From: an uncultured Collinsella sp.
GTDB lineage: Bacteria; Actinomycetota; Coriobacteriia; Coriobacteriales; Coriobacteriaceae
Reading direction: 5' to 3'
DNA: 50,363 nucleotides
Assembly (NCBI GenBank): GCA_905209765.1
Contig: CAJLUE010000006.1
Location: forward strand, 1-50,363
In this document: positions 33,627 through 41,316 of the stretch, piece by piece
Position numbering within the stretch: position 1 is the first letter of the stretch
Layout of the letters: each line of letters begins with the position of its first letter
Notes under the pieces: generated by a model
Told to the model about the DNA's origin: nothing
Seen by the model: only the letters and a program-made list of their open reading frames with translations
Database searches by the model: none
Made by a program: the position numbers and the translations under genes

Positions 33627-33695
33627 CGAATACGTTTGTTCAACTACGTGCCGGCCAAGGTGGTACGGCACCTCTAGAAGAGTAAGGAATTGCAC

Positions 33696-34037
33696 ATGGA
33701 TTACATCCGCGCAATCGAGCGTCAGCAGATCCGCGAGGACATCCCGCAGGTCCGCGTTGCCGACAACGTCAAGGTTCACTACCGCATTAAGGAAGGCGAC
33801 CGCGAGCGCATCCAGGTTTTCCAGGGTGACGTCATCCGCATGGCCGGCGCCGGTGCCCGTGAGACCTTCACCGTCCGCAAGATTTCCTTCGGTGTCGGTG
33901 TTGAGCGTACCTTCCCGCTTCACAGCCCCAAGATCGCCAAGCTCGAGGTCGTCCGTCATGGTCGCGTCCGTCGCGCCAAGCTGTACTACCTCCGCGACAA
34001 GGTGGGCAAGGCTGCTCGCATCCCCGAGAAGCGCTAA
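33696..34037 (+). CDS. rplS: 50S ribosomal protein L19
   Basis: 113 residues. ATG 33696 has AAGGA 7 nt upstream; TTG 33690 is too close. Full L19 sequence: IREDIPQVRVADNVKVHYRIKEGDRERIQVFQGDVI, TVRKISFGVGVERTFPLHSPKIAKLEVVRHGRVRRAKLYYLRD. Sits at the 30S-50S interface. Ends in a strong terminator, so mostly a single-gene unit. Confidence 0.98.
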   Translation: MDYIRAIERQQIREDIPQVRVADNVKVHYRIKEGDRERIQVFQGDVIRMAGAGARETFTVRKISFGVGVERTFPLHSPKIAKLEVVRHGRVRRAKLYYLRDKVGKAARIPEKR

Positions 34038-34071
34038 GAAGATCGCAGCGTCTGTCCACTCGTTTGGACAA

Positions 34072-34101
34072 AAGGGTCACCTTCGGGTGGCCCTTCTTTT
34101 T
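34072..34101 (+). terminator. Strong intrinsic terminator after rplS
   Basis: 10-bp stem (34072-34081 with 34086-34095, one GU pair) closed by a TTCG tetraloop and followed by CTTTTT. A further 6-bp hairpin TGTCCA/TGGACA lies just before, at 34053-34070. Confidence 0.9.
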
Positions 34102-34130
34102 ATCTGATTTGCATGCAAGGAGGCCCCGAT

Positions 34131-34919
34131 ATGGCCAACATGACGAGCTCGGTTTCGGCATCGCAGGTTGCCGGCGAGCTGGCGAGCGCCACGTTTGAGG
34201 AGATCCCCGCCCTCGTGGAGCATTATCGTGAGGATCCGCGCCAGCAAGTGATCAAGGCTTGCGAGCGCGCTCTTAAGCGCCATGCCAAGGAACTTGCCGA
34301 GCGCGAGCGCGTCAACGGCATGTACGAGCTGATGCACGAGCTCGGTGGGGATGGCGTGGTCGTGGGCGTCGACGAGGTGGGTCGCGGCTCGGTGGCCGGT
34401 CCTTTGACGGTTTGCGCCGTGTGCCTTCCCATGGAGCCGCGCGTCTGGGGCATCAACGATTCCAAAAAGCTCACGCCCGCGCGCCGCGAGCTGCTCTCGG
34501 TGAAGATTGCCGAGGTCGCGACGGCGATTGGTTTTTGCCATATCGCACCTGCGGATATCGATGATATGGGCATGGCCCGCGCCATCCGCGCTGCCGTCGC
34601 GGGCGCCGTGGCCGATACGGGACTCGAGCCCGATTGCGTGCTTATGGACGGTAACCCCTTGGGTGCCGTTCCCAACGAGCGCGACGTGGTGAAGGGCGAT
34701 GCCAAAATCGCCTGTATCGCCGCGGCGTCCATCATGGCCAAGGTCACGCGTGACGAGATGATGGTCGAGTACGACGCCGAGTATCCCGAGTATCATTTGG
34801 CCGAGTCGAAGGGCTACGCAAGCCCCGAGCACATCGAGGCCATTCGCAAACATGGACTTTGTCCGCTGCATCGTGTGAGCTTTTGCGGAAACTTTCTGCA
34901 GACTGAGCGTCTTTTCTAG
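34131..34919 (+). CDS. rnhB: Ribonuclease HII
   Basis: 262 residues. Removes RNA, including single ribonucleotides, from DNA hybrids. ATG 34131 with AAGGAGG (34117-34123) upstream; an ATG at 34113 precedes the ribosome site. Catalytic residues begin in GVDEVGRGSVAGP (Asp81, Glu82); the third Asp is in DCVLMDGNPLG. A ~70-residue N-terminal extension like that of Bacillus RnhB precedes the catalytic domain. Its stop codon abuts the repeat at 34920. Confidence 0.97.
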   Translation: MANMTSSVSASQVAGELASATFEEIPALVEHYREDPRQQVIKACERALKRHAKELAERERVNGMYELMHELGGDGVVVGVDEVGRGSVAGPLTVCAVCLPMEPRVWGINDSKKLTPARRELLSVKIAEVATAIGFCHIAPADIDDMGMARAIRAAVAGAVADTGLEPDCVLMDGNPLGAVPNERDVVKGDAKIACIAAASIMAKVTRDEMMVEYDAEYPEYHLAESKGYASPEHIEAIRKHGLCPLHRVSFCGNFLQTERLF

Positions 34920-34948
34920 GTCAATTGTGGAGACAGGGACCTCTGGCG
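34920..34948 (+). repeat. Degenerate gene-end repeat after rnhB
   Basis: The segment starts right after the rnhB stop and contains AATTGTGGAGACAGGGACC, similar in its GGGAC core and AT-rich lead to the repeats at 2441, 19507 and 27522. No inverted partner is present. Similarity is partial, so membership in the same family is tentative. Confidence 0.4.
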
Positions 34949-34968
34949 TTTTATAAACCTGCTGGTAG

Positions 34969-35010
34969 CGGGCCGTGTGCAACGTGATTGTTGCGTACGG
35001 CCCGTTTTTT
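34969..35010 (+). terminator. Intrinsic terminator after rnhB
   Basis: Arms 34969-34983 and 34990-35004 pair in 13 of 15 positions with a 6-nt loop, followed by six T (35005-35010). The rest of the 189-nt gap up to yraN shows no further clear feature. Confidence 0.88.
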
Positions 35011-35108
35011 GTCGGCATTTGGTCAGCTATTGGTTTGCTTCCGGTACTTACCCGCATGAAAGGTGCCCTCATCATCGGGGCAATGCAGTGTGCGGGAAAG
35101 GAGACCCC

Positions 35109-35594
35109 ATGTGTGCCGCAAGCAAAAAGAGCAAGACGCAGCAACTCAAGGAGCGCTGGGAAGACGGCGAGCTCGACTGCGGGGCGATTACGCCCGAGTT
35201 TATCAAGGGGCTCAGCCCCCGCGAGCTCGGCATGCTGGGCGAGCTGATCACCATCGATTACTTTACCGAGCGTGGATACACCTTGTTGGAGCAGGGCTAT
35301 CGTTGCATTGAGGGCGAAGCCGATCTGGTGCTGCTCGATGAGCTCGACGATGTCGTGGTGATGGCCGAGGTCAAGACGAGACGCGTCGCCCTGGATTGCA
35401 CCACGCGGGTCTTTCCCGAGGAGGCCGTGGACGCCCAAAAGCAGCGTCGGTATCGTCGTATCGCAAGTTGCTATCTCATGGAGCACTATCCCCTCAGGTC
35501 GATACGCTTCGATGCCGTGGGCGTCACCATCCGCGGCGGGCATATCGCCGAGATCGAGCATCAGTACAATGCGTTCGATTGGCAGGTATCGTGA
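35109..35594 (+). CDS. yraN: YraN-family (UPF0102) nuclease-like protein
   Basis: 161 residues, ATG 35109 after GGAAAGGAG. Shows the restriction-endonuclease-like core of UPF0102: GELITIDYFTERGYTLLEQGYR, then EADLVLLDELDDVVVMAEVKTRR with the D...E-x-K signature. A ~40-residue N-terminal part is charged. Usual location beside rnhB, comM and dprA; a DNA-processing role is suspected in the family but not shown. Its TGA overlaps the comM ATG (TGATG). Confidence 0.9.
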   Translation: MCAASKKSKTQQLKERWEDGELDCGAITPEFIKGLSPRELGMLGELITIDYFTERGYTLLEQGYRCIEGEADLVLLDELDDVVVMAEVKTRRVALDCTTRVFPEEAVDAQKQRRYRRIASCYLMEHYPLRSIRFDAVGVTIRGGHIAEIEHQYNAFDWQVS

Positions 35595-37117
35595 TGGCGT
35601 TCGAGACGTTTGCCGTACACGCGGCCTGCATTCGCGGCGTCGAGGCAATTCCCGTCACCGTCGAGGTCTCGCTTGCCGGTGGCGTTCCGGGCATCCAGAT
35701 GCTCGGCATTCCGAGTATGGAGGTGATGGAGTCGCGCGGGCGTATCCGGTGCGCCATGCGCTCGGCCGGCTTCGAGATCCCGCGCTCTGGCATTACCGTC
35801 AACCTGGCACCCGGCGATATCCGTAAAACCGGCAGCGGTTTTGACCTGCCGATTGCCATCGCGGTTCTGGCGGCCGATGGGCAGATTCCCCGTGACAACC
35901 TCGATCGTTGCCTTATCGCAGGAGAGCTTGGTCTGGACGGCACGGTGCTACCCGTCAAGGGCGAGGTGGCGTTTCAGCTGTTGGCGCGCGATATGGGGCT
36001 TTCCTTTATCGCCGGTAGGTCCGATCAGCATGTCCCGCTTGCGGGCGTTGACTGCGGGTTTATCGACCATCTATCTCAGCTTGCCCATGGCATGGGGGAT
36101 GCCGCACGGCATTACCTGGATTCTGAAGTGCTCGAGGCGACCTTTGAGCCCGAGCTCGATTATGCCGACGTGCTGGGGCAGGAGGTCGCCAAACGTGGCA
36201 TGGCGCTTGCGGCCGCCGGCGAGCTCGGCTTGCTCATGATCGGTTCGCCCGGTTCGGGCAAGACCATGCTTGCGCGGCGCATGACGGGCATTTTGCCCGA
36301 GCTTTCTCTCGAGGATCAGCAAGAGGCGCTGTGCATCCATTCGGTCTTGGGCGAGAACATCGATGGACTGCTTGCGGGGCATCGCCCCTTCCGCAGTCCG
36401 CATCACAGTATTTCGACCGCGGGACTTATCGGCGGCGGGCGTCCGGTGCATCCGGGCGAAATTAGCCTGGCTCATGGCGGCGTGCTCTTTTTGGACGAGC
36501 TCGCCGAGTTTCCCACTGGCGTGCTGCAGACGCTGCGTCAGCCCATCGAGCGCGGCTACGTGAGGATCGTTCGCGTTGACGGGGCCTTTACGTTCCCCTC
36601 GCGCTTTCAGCTGCTAGCTGCGAGCAATCCCTGCCCCTGCGGGTTTTTGGGCGATCGCGAAGTGCCGTGTCGCTGTTCGGCGGCGATGGTCGAGCGTTAC
36701 CGGGGCAAGTTGCGCGGTCCTTTGGCTGATCGTATCGACATGATGATCGACGTGACCCGCCCCGATCCCCAGGTAATCATTGAGGGCGCGGAGGGTATGT
36801 CATCGGCCGAGCTGCGCGATTACGTCGTGCGTGGGCGCGCCTTTCGCGCTTGGCGTGAATCCCGTATGGACGATGCGGACACCGAGGCCGAGGAAGACGA
36901 GTCGCGGTCCATTGACGGCGTCGTTTCGACATTTGAGCTTGATGAGGCTGCCGAGAAATGCGTGCTCGGCCTGTCGAAGCGCACGCATCTGACGGGTCGC
37001 GGCATCGTGCGCCTGGTACGCATTGCACGCACGATCGCCGATGTTGCCGAAAGCGAACGGGTGACGCAGGATCACGTACTCGAGGCGGCGATGTATCAGG
37101 GAAGGAGGGACCAATGA
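35594..37117 (+). CDS. comM: ComM/YifB-family AAA+ ATPase (Mg-chelatase-like)
   Basis: 507 residues, ATG 35594 overlapping yraN. ComM is a branch-migration helicase that helps integrate transformed DNA. N-terminal Lon-like fold (VSLAGGVPGIQMLGIPSMEVMESRGRIR; VNLAPGDIRKTGSGFDLPIA), Walker A GSPGSGKT at 217-224, Walker B VLFLDELAEF, zinc-like Cys group NPCPCGFLGDREVPCRC, and the C-terminal Mg-chelatase helix domain LTGRGIVRLVRIARTIADV. Overlaps dprA by 4 nt (ATGA). Confidence 0.96.
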   Translation: MAFETFAVHAACIRGVEAIPVTVEVSLAGGVPGIQMLGIPSMEVMESRGRIRCAMRSAGFEIPRSGITVNLAPGDIRKTGSGFDLPIAIAVLAADGQIPRDNLDRCLIAGELGLDGTVLPVKGEVAFQLLARDMGLSFIAGRSDQHVPLAGVDCGFIDHLSQLAHGMGDAARHYLDSEVLEATFEPELDYADVLGQEVAKRGMALAAAGELGLLMIGSPGSGKTMLARRMTGILPELSLEDQQEALCIHSVLGENIDGLLAGHRPFRSPHHSISTAGLIGGGRPVHPGEISLAHGGVLFLDELAEFPTGVLQTLRQPIERGYVRIVRVDGAFTFPSRFQLLAASNPCPCGFLGDREVPCRCSAAMVERYRGKLRGPLADRIDMMIDVTRPDPQVIIEGAEGMSSAELRDYVVRGRAFRAWRESRMDDADTEAEEDESRSIDGVVSTFELDEAAEKCVLGLSKRTHLTGRGIVRLVRIARTIADVAESERVTQDHVLEAAMYQGRRDQ

Positions 37118-38049
37118 TGGCCGAGGTGACCTTCGAGCTGCACCCCGGTGATGCGTTGTATCCCGAGACCGTTTTGGAGCTTTCCGATGTACCCCAGACG
37201 CTCTATGTGCGCGGCAACCCCGAGGTGCTTTCGACGCCTGCGCTCTCCATCATCGGTGCACGCAAGGCATCGCCGTACGGTCTCGCCGTGGCAGAACTTG
37301 CGGCCAAGGTGGCAGTCGAGGCGGGAGTGACGGTGGTCTCGGGCGGTGCGGTCGGCTGCGACCAGGCGTCGGGTTGGGCTGCGGTCAACGCCGGGGGCAA
37401 GCACGTCGTGGTACTGGGGACCGGCGCCGATGTTGTCTATCCGCGTTCGAGCGCCGGCCTCATCACGCGCACGCTCGATACGGGCGGCGCGGTCGTTTCG
37501 ATTTCGCCGTGGGGTATGGGACCGCGCAAGTTCGCCTTTCCGCGGCGCAATCGCGTTATCGCCGCCTTGTCGCAGGCACTCTTTGTTTCCGAGGCGGGCA
37601 TGCCCTCGGGTACGTTCTCCACGGCGGAGGCCGCTATGGACTTGGGACGAGAGCTCCTTGCGGTGCCGGGCTCTATCCTTTCGCCCGAGTCGCGCGGGAC
37701 CAACTATCTCATCGCTAACGGAGCCTGCTGCATCATCGACGAGGAATCAATCGAGATGGCTATCTCGCGCATCTACGGCACGCTGCGTTACTCGCGCCCC
37801 GATGCACCTGGCATCGCCGATCTGGACCCCACGCAGCAGGCCGTGATGCACGCGCTCATCGCCTCGCCGCTCAAGGTCGACGACATTGCCGCGCTCGTCT
37901 CGCTTGATGCTGTCGGCGTGCTCAAGCTCTTGGGCTCGCTCGAGCTCGAGGGTCTTATCGAGCGCATGATGGATGGAAGGTATGCGCCCTCAAAGTTTGC
38001 GCTTCACGCCCAGACGCCCTTCGGTCACAATGGAAAGCGTGTCAATTAG
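37114..38049 (+). CDS. dprA: DNA-processing protein DprA (Smf)
   Basis: 311 residues. ATG 37114 overlaps the comM stop; ATG 37117 is equally possible given AGGAGG at 37103-37108. Loads RecA on incoming single-stranded DNA in transformation. The Rossmann-like domain has IGARKASPYG, VVSGGAVGCDQASGWAA (most homologues have GID in place of GCD), GTGADVVYP, and FPRRNRVIAALS. A C-terminal winged helix (about 248-305) is present. The N-terminal SAM-like domain of longer DprA proteins is absent or very short. Confidence 0.95.
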   Translation: MMAEVTFELHPGDALYPETVLELSDVPQTLYVRGNPEVLSTPALSIIGARKASPYGLAVAELAAKVAVEAGVTVVSGGAVGCDQASGWAAVNAGGKHVVVLGTGADVVYPRSSAGLITRTLDTGGAVVSISPWGMGPRKFAFPRRNRVIAALSQALFVSEAGMPSGTFSTAEAAMDLGRELLAVPGSILSPESRGTNYLIANGACCIIDEESIEMAISRIYGTLRYSRPDAPGIADLDPTQQAVMHALIASPLKVDDIAALVSLDAVGVLKLLGSLELEGLIERMMDGRYAPSKFALHAQTPFGHNGKRVN

Positions 38050-38063
38050 AAAGGTGTTTGCAG

Positions 38064-39401
38064 ATGCAGTTCGATCAGGTGACGGTTATCGGTGGCGGTC
38101 TGGCGGGTTCGGAATGTGCGATCCAGCTGGCTGATCGCGGGTTTGCCGTAAAGCTGTGCGAGATGCGCCCCCAGGTGAGCTCTCCTGCCCACCATACCGA
38201 TCACTTGGCCGAGCTCGTCTGCTCAAATTCGTTTAAGTCAACCCGTCCGGATTCTGCGGCGGGGTTGTTAAAGGCCGAGCTTGAGCGTATGGGCTCGGTC
38301 TTGCTCGATTGCGCCCATCGCGCGGCCGTTCCCGCTGGCGGTGCCCTGGCGGTCGACCGCGTTACGTTTTCCGAGCTTGTCGAGGCCGAGGTTGCTGCTC
38401 GACCCAATATCGAGGTCGTGCATGGCGAGGTTACGCAGATTCCCGAGGGCCACGTGGTCATTGCCGCGGGCCCGCTGTGTTCACCGGCATTGAGTGAAGA
38501 GGTCATGAAGCTCGTCGGTGGCGACGCCCTTGCGTTCTTCGATGCCGCGGCGCCGATCGTCGATGCCTCCACGCTTGATATGGACGTGCTGTTCTCGCAG
38601 TCGCGCTACGAGGAGCAGGGGAGCGGCGACTATCTTAACGCTCCGCTCAACAAGGAGGAGTACGAGGCCTTTATCGAGGCGCTCACCACCGCCGACCGCG
38701 TGGTGCTCAAGGACTTTGAGGGTGGCGACCTGTTCCAGGCCTGTCAGCCTGCCGAGGAAGTTGCCCGCACCGGCAAGGATGCCATCCGCTTTGGTGCCAT
38801 GAAGCCCGTCGGCCTGACCGACCCGCGTACCGGACGTCGCCCCTGGGCGGCGATTCAGCTGCGCGCCGAGAACAAAGAGAAGACCGCCTATAACTTGGTG
38901 GGCTTCCAGACGAATTTGACTTTTGGCGAGCAAAAGCGTGTCTTCCATATGGTTCCCGGTTTGGAGAATGCCGAGTTCTTCCGTTATGGCGTCATGCACC
39001 GCAATACCTTTGTCGATGCGCCGCACGTTCTTGACGGCACCTTTGCCGTGCCTGGCACGGGCGTGCGCCTCGCCGGTCAGATCACCGGCACCGAAGGCTA
39101 TATGGAGGCCGTGGCGACCGGTCTGCTCGCTGCGCTCAACACTTATGCCGAGGCAATCGAGGCGGAGCCTGTTGAGTTGCCGCGAGTGGGCGCCCTGGGC
39201 GCGCTCGTGGGCTATGCGACCGATCCGGCAACCGTGGGCTATCAGCCCATGCACGTTAACTTTGGCTTGGTGCCGCCGCTCGAGGACGGCAAGCGCCGCA
39301 GTAAGCGCGACCGCTACCAGGCTTATGCGGATCGCGCCCTCGAGGCCCTCGATGCCTACTTGGCCACTCGTTCCGACTTGTTTGGAGGCGACCGGTCATA
39401 G
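38064..39401 (+). CDS. trmFO: tRNA m5U54 methyltransferase, folate-dependent
   Basis: 445 residues. ATG 38064 with AAAGGTG 7 nt upstream; TTG 38058 is too close. Uses methylene-THF and FAD to make m5U54. FAD site VIGGGLAGSECAIQLADRGF, then CEMRPQ and the LVCSNSFKS segment with a catalytic Cys, a second conserved Cys near FQACQPAEEVA, and GAMKPVGL. In Bacillus topA lies between dprA and trmFO; it is missing here. Stop TAG 39399-39401 overlaps the apparent start of xerC. Confidence 0.97.
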   Translation: MQFDQVTVIGGGLAGSECAIQLADRGFAVKLCEMRPQVSSPAHHTDHLAELVCSNSFKSTRPDSAAGLLKAELERMGSVLLDCAHRAAVPAGGALAVDRVTFSELVEAEVAARPNIEVVHGEVTQIPEGHVVIAAGPLCSPALSEEVMKLVGGDALAFFDAAAPIVDASTLDMDVLFSQSRYEEQGSGDYLNAPLNKEEYEAFIEALTTADRVVLKDFEGGDLFQACQPAEEVARTGKDAIRFGAMKPVGLTDPRTGRRPWAAIQLRAENKEKTAYNLVGFQTNLTFGEQKRVFHMVPGLENAEFFRYGVMHRNTFVDAPHVLDGTFAVPGTGVRLAGQITGTEGYMEAVATGLLAALNTYAEAIEAEPVELPRVGALGALVGYATDPATVGYQPMHVNFGLVPPLEDGKRRSKRDRYQAYADRALEALDAYLATRSDLFGGDRS

Positions 39402-40318
39402 CCTTTGACCTGTACGATACCGTCGACTCGTTTATCGCCTACATCGCACGTGTCGAGGGGCTCTCTCCCAATACGGTGACTGCCTATGGATCGCGGCTGG
39501 AGCGCTTTGCTGCCTGGTGCGAGCGTACGGGTGTCGATGCACGTATGGCCGACGCGCGTACCGTCCGCGCGTATTTGGCCGAGCTTTCGCGCGAGCAGGT
39601 GGCGCCTCGCACCCTTGCGGCACATTTGTCGGCTATTCGGTCGCTTTATCGATGGATGGCTGCCGAGGGGATTGTCGAGGGTGATGCGGTATCGGCGATC
39701 GCGTCGCCCAAGCTGCCGCGCGACCTGCCCGGTGTGCTGACGACTCAGCAGGTCGAGGCGCTTCTCAAGACGCCTGATACCTCGACGCCCGCGGGATTGC
39801 GCGATGCGGCAATGCTTGAGCTGCTCTATGCCTCGGGTGCCCGCATCTCGGAGCTTGCCGCGCTTAACGTGGAATCCATCGCTTGGTCGGAGCGCGTGGT
39901 TCGCCTTTGGGGCAAAGGCAGCAAGGAGCGCATCGTTCCCCTGTATCGTCGCGCACTCGAGGCGACGCGCACCTATGTCGAGCGGGGGAGACCGGAGCTG
40001 CTCGCCCAGGCAAAGCACCGCGACGCCGCAGCCGGTCTGCATCCGCTGTTTATTTCTGCGCGTGGCAATCGCATGAGTGCTGCCATGCTCAGGCGTCGGT
40101 TCCATATGCTGGCGACGTGCGCCGGCATTCCGGCCGACATCGCGCCGCATGCGATGCGCCACACCTTTGCGACCGATCTGCTCGAGGGCGGCGCGGACCT
40201 GCGTTCGGTTCAAGAGCTGCTGGGACATGCGAGCCTGTCCACGACGCAAATCTATACGCATCTTACGCCCGATCGGCTTAAGCGTGCCGTTGCTCAAGCT
40301 CATCCCCGTGGCGAATAG
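39398..40318 (+). CDS. xerC: Tyrosine recombinase XerC, probable ATA start
   Basis: 306 residues from ATA 39398. Resolves chromosome dimers at dif with a partner recombinase. The open frame carries good XerC N-terminal sequence (DLYDTVDSFIAYIARVEGLSPNTVTAY) well before the first standard start, GTG 39476, which would remove part of the core-binding domain. ATA 39398 lies 9 nt after GGAGG (39384-39388) and forms an ATAG overlap with the trmFO stop; CTG 39410 is the other option. Catalytic residues, numbered from ATA: Arg149 (SGARISEL), His251 and Arg254 (HAMRHT), His277 (GHAS), Tyr286 (QIYTH). Called XerC rather than XerD by context. Confidence 0.85.
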   Translation: MAFDLYDTVDSFIAYIARVEGLSPNTVTAYGSRLERFAAWCERTGVDARMADARTVRAYLAELSREQVAPRTLAAHLSAIRSLYRWMAAEGIVEGDAVSAIASPKLPRDLPGVLTTQQVEALLKTPDTSTPAGLRDAAMLELLYASGARISELAALNVESIAWSERVVRLWGKGSKERIVPLYRRALEATRTYVERGRPELLAQAKHRDAAAGLHPLFISARGNRMSAAMLRRRFHMLATCAGIPADIAPHAMRHTFATDLLEGGADLRSVQELLGHASLSTTQIYTHLTPDRLKRAVAQAHPRGE

Positions 40319-40372
40319 CCTTTCGCGGCGGGGACGTCGACGAACATTCAGGTGTGTGGTTTTGATTGCGGG

Positions 40373-40401
40373 TTGGCAGGAAGAGGCAATCCTGCTATCA
40401 T
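40373..40401 (+). promoter_or_regulatory. Strong promoter for rpsB-tsf
   Basis: TTGGCA (40373-40378, 5/6) and TATCAT (40396-40401, 5/6) with an exact 17-bp spacer. It would give a leader of about 135 nt before rpsB. Confidence 0.7.
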
Positions 40402-40408
40402 TCATCGG

Positions 40409-40542
40409 GTTGCTTCACGGCAACAGGTTTTTATCACGCACGCGCGGCTACTTCATACCGTGGTGCCCGGGCTTTGGTAGCACATGACCGGGTTGGTTTT
40501 GGAGGATGACCCCGCGCGGAGGCAAACCACAGGAGGTTTAAC
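40409..40542 (+). promoter_or_regulatory. Structured 5' leader of rpsB, possible autoregulatory site
   Basis: Within the leader, 40409-40413 pairs with 40420-40424 and is followed by GG and five T, a small terminator-like hairpin. Further on, CGCGCGG (40441-40447) can pair perfectly with CCGCGCG (40512-40518), enclosing CCCGG (40466-40470) paired with CCGGG (40488-40492). S2 is known to repress its own operon through the leader in other bacteria. Here the fold is inferred by eye only. Confidence 0.4.
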
Positions 40543-41271
40543 ATGGCTACCAAGATTAATATCCGCACCCTGCTCGAGGCCGGCTGCCACTTCGGTCACC
40601 AGACCCGTCGCTGGAACCCCAAGATGAAGCCGTTCATCTTCGGTGAGCGTAACGGCATCTACATCCTCGACCTCAAGCAGACCATCCTCGACGCCGACCA
40701 GGCCTACACCTTCGTCAAGAACGTCGCCAAGGGTGGCAACGTGCTGTTCGTCGGCACCAAGAAGCAGGCTCAGGAGGCCGTCAAGAACGCCGCTGAGCGC
40801 GCCAACATGCCTTACATCAACCAGCGCTGGCTCGGCGGCATGCTGACCAACTTCGTCACCATCCGCTCCCGCATCAACCGCATGGAGGAGCTCGAGGCCA
40901 TGGTCGAGGACGGCCGCATGGCAGTGCTCCCCAAGAAGGAGCAGGCTGTTCTGGGCAAGGAGCTCACCAAGCTCCAGACCAACCTCGGTGGCGCCCGCGA
41001 CATGAAGGGTCTGCCCCAGGCTCTCTTCGTCATCGACACCAAGCGCGAGGAGAACGCCATCAAGGAGGCCCAGCGCCTGAACATCCCCGTCGTCGCTCTG
41101 ATCGACACCAACTCCGATCCCGACGAGGTCGAGTACGGCATCCCCTGCAACGATGACGCTATCTCCGCTGTCACCCTTATGTGCGAGCTCATGGCTGACG
41201 CCTGCCTCGCTGGCTCCGGCAAGGAGCAGGTCTCCGAGGCCGAGATGGCCGCTGAGCCCAAGGCCGAGTAA
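40543..41271 (+). CDS. rpsB: 30S ribosomal protein S2
   Basis: 242 residues. ATG 40543 after AGGAGG. Classic S2: IRTLLEAGCHFGHQTRRWNPKMKPFIFGERNGIYILDL, RWLGGMLTNFVTIRSRI, and PVVALIDTNSDPDEVEYGIPCNDDA. Codon use is strongly biased to C-ending codons, as expected for high expression. 45 nt separate it from tsf with no terminator, so both are read together. Confidence 0.99.
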   Translation: MATKINIRTLLEAGCHFGHQTRRWNPKMKPFIFGERNGIYILDLKQTILDADQAYTFVKNVAKGGNVLFVGTKKQAQEAVKNAAERANMPYINQRWLGGMLTNFVTIRSRINRMEELEAMVEDGRMAVLPKKEQAVLGKELTKLQTNLGGARDMKGLPQALFVIDTKREENAIKEAQRLNIPVVALIDTNSDPDEVEYGIPCNDDAISAVTLMCELMADACLAGSGKEQVSEAEMAAEPKAE

Positions 41272-41316
41272 ATCAGTCTTAGTTAATTCTTTTTCATCTC
41301 TTTGAAAGGAACCACA

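Noticed and set aside
39476..39478. GTG 39476 as the start of xerC
   Set aside because: It would delete conserved N-terminal residues and has no ribosome site; the upstream frame reads as XerC sequence to just after the trmFO stop.
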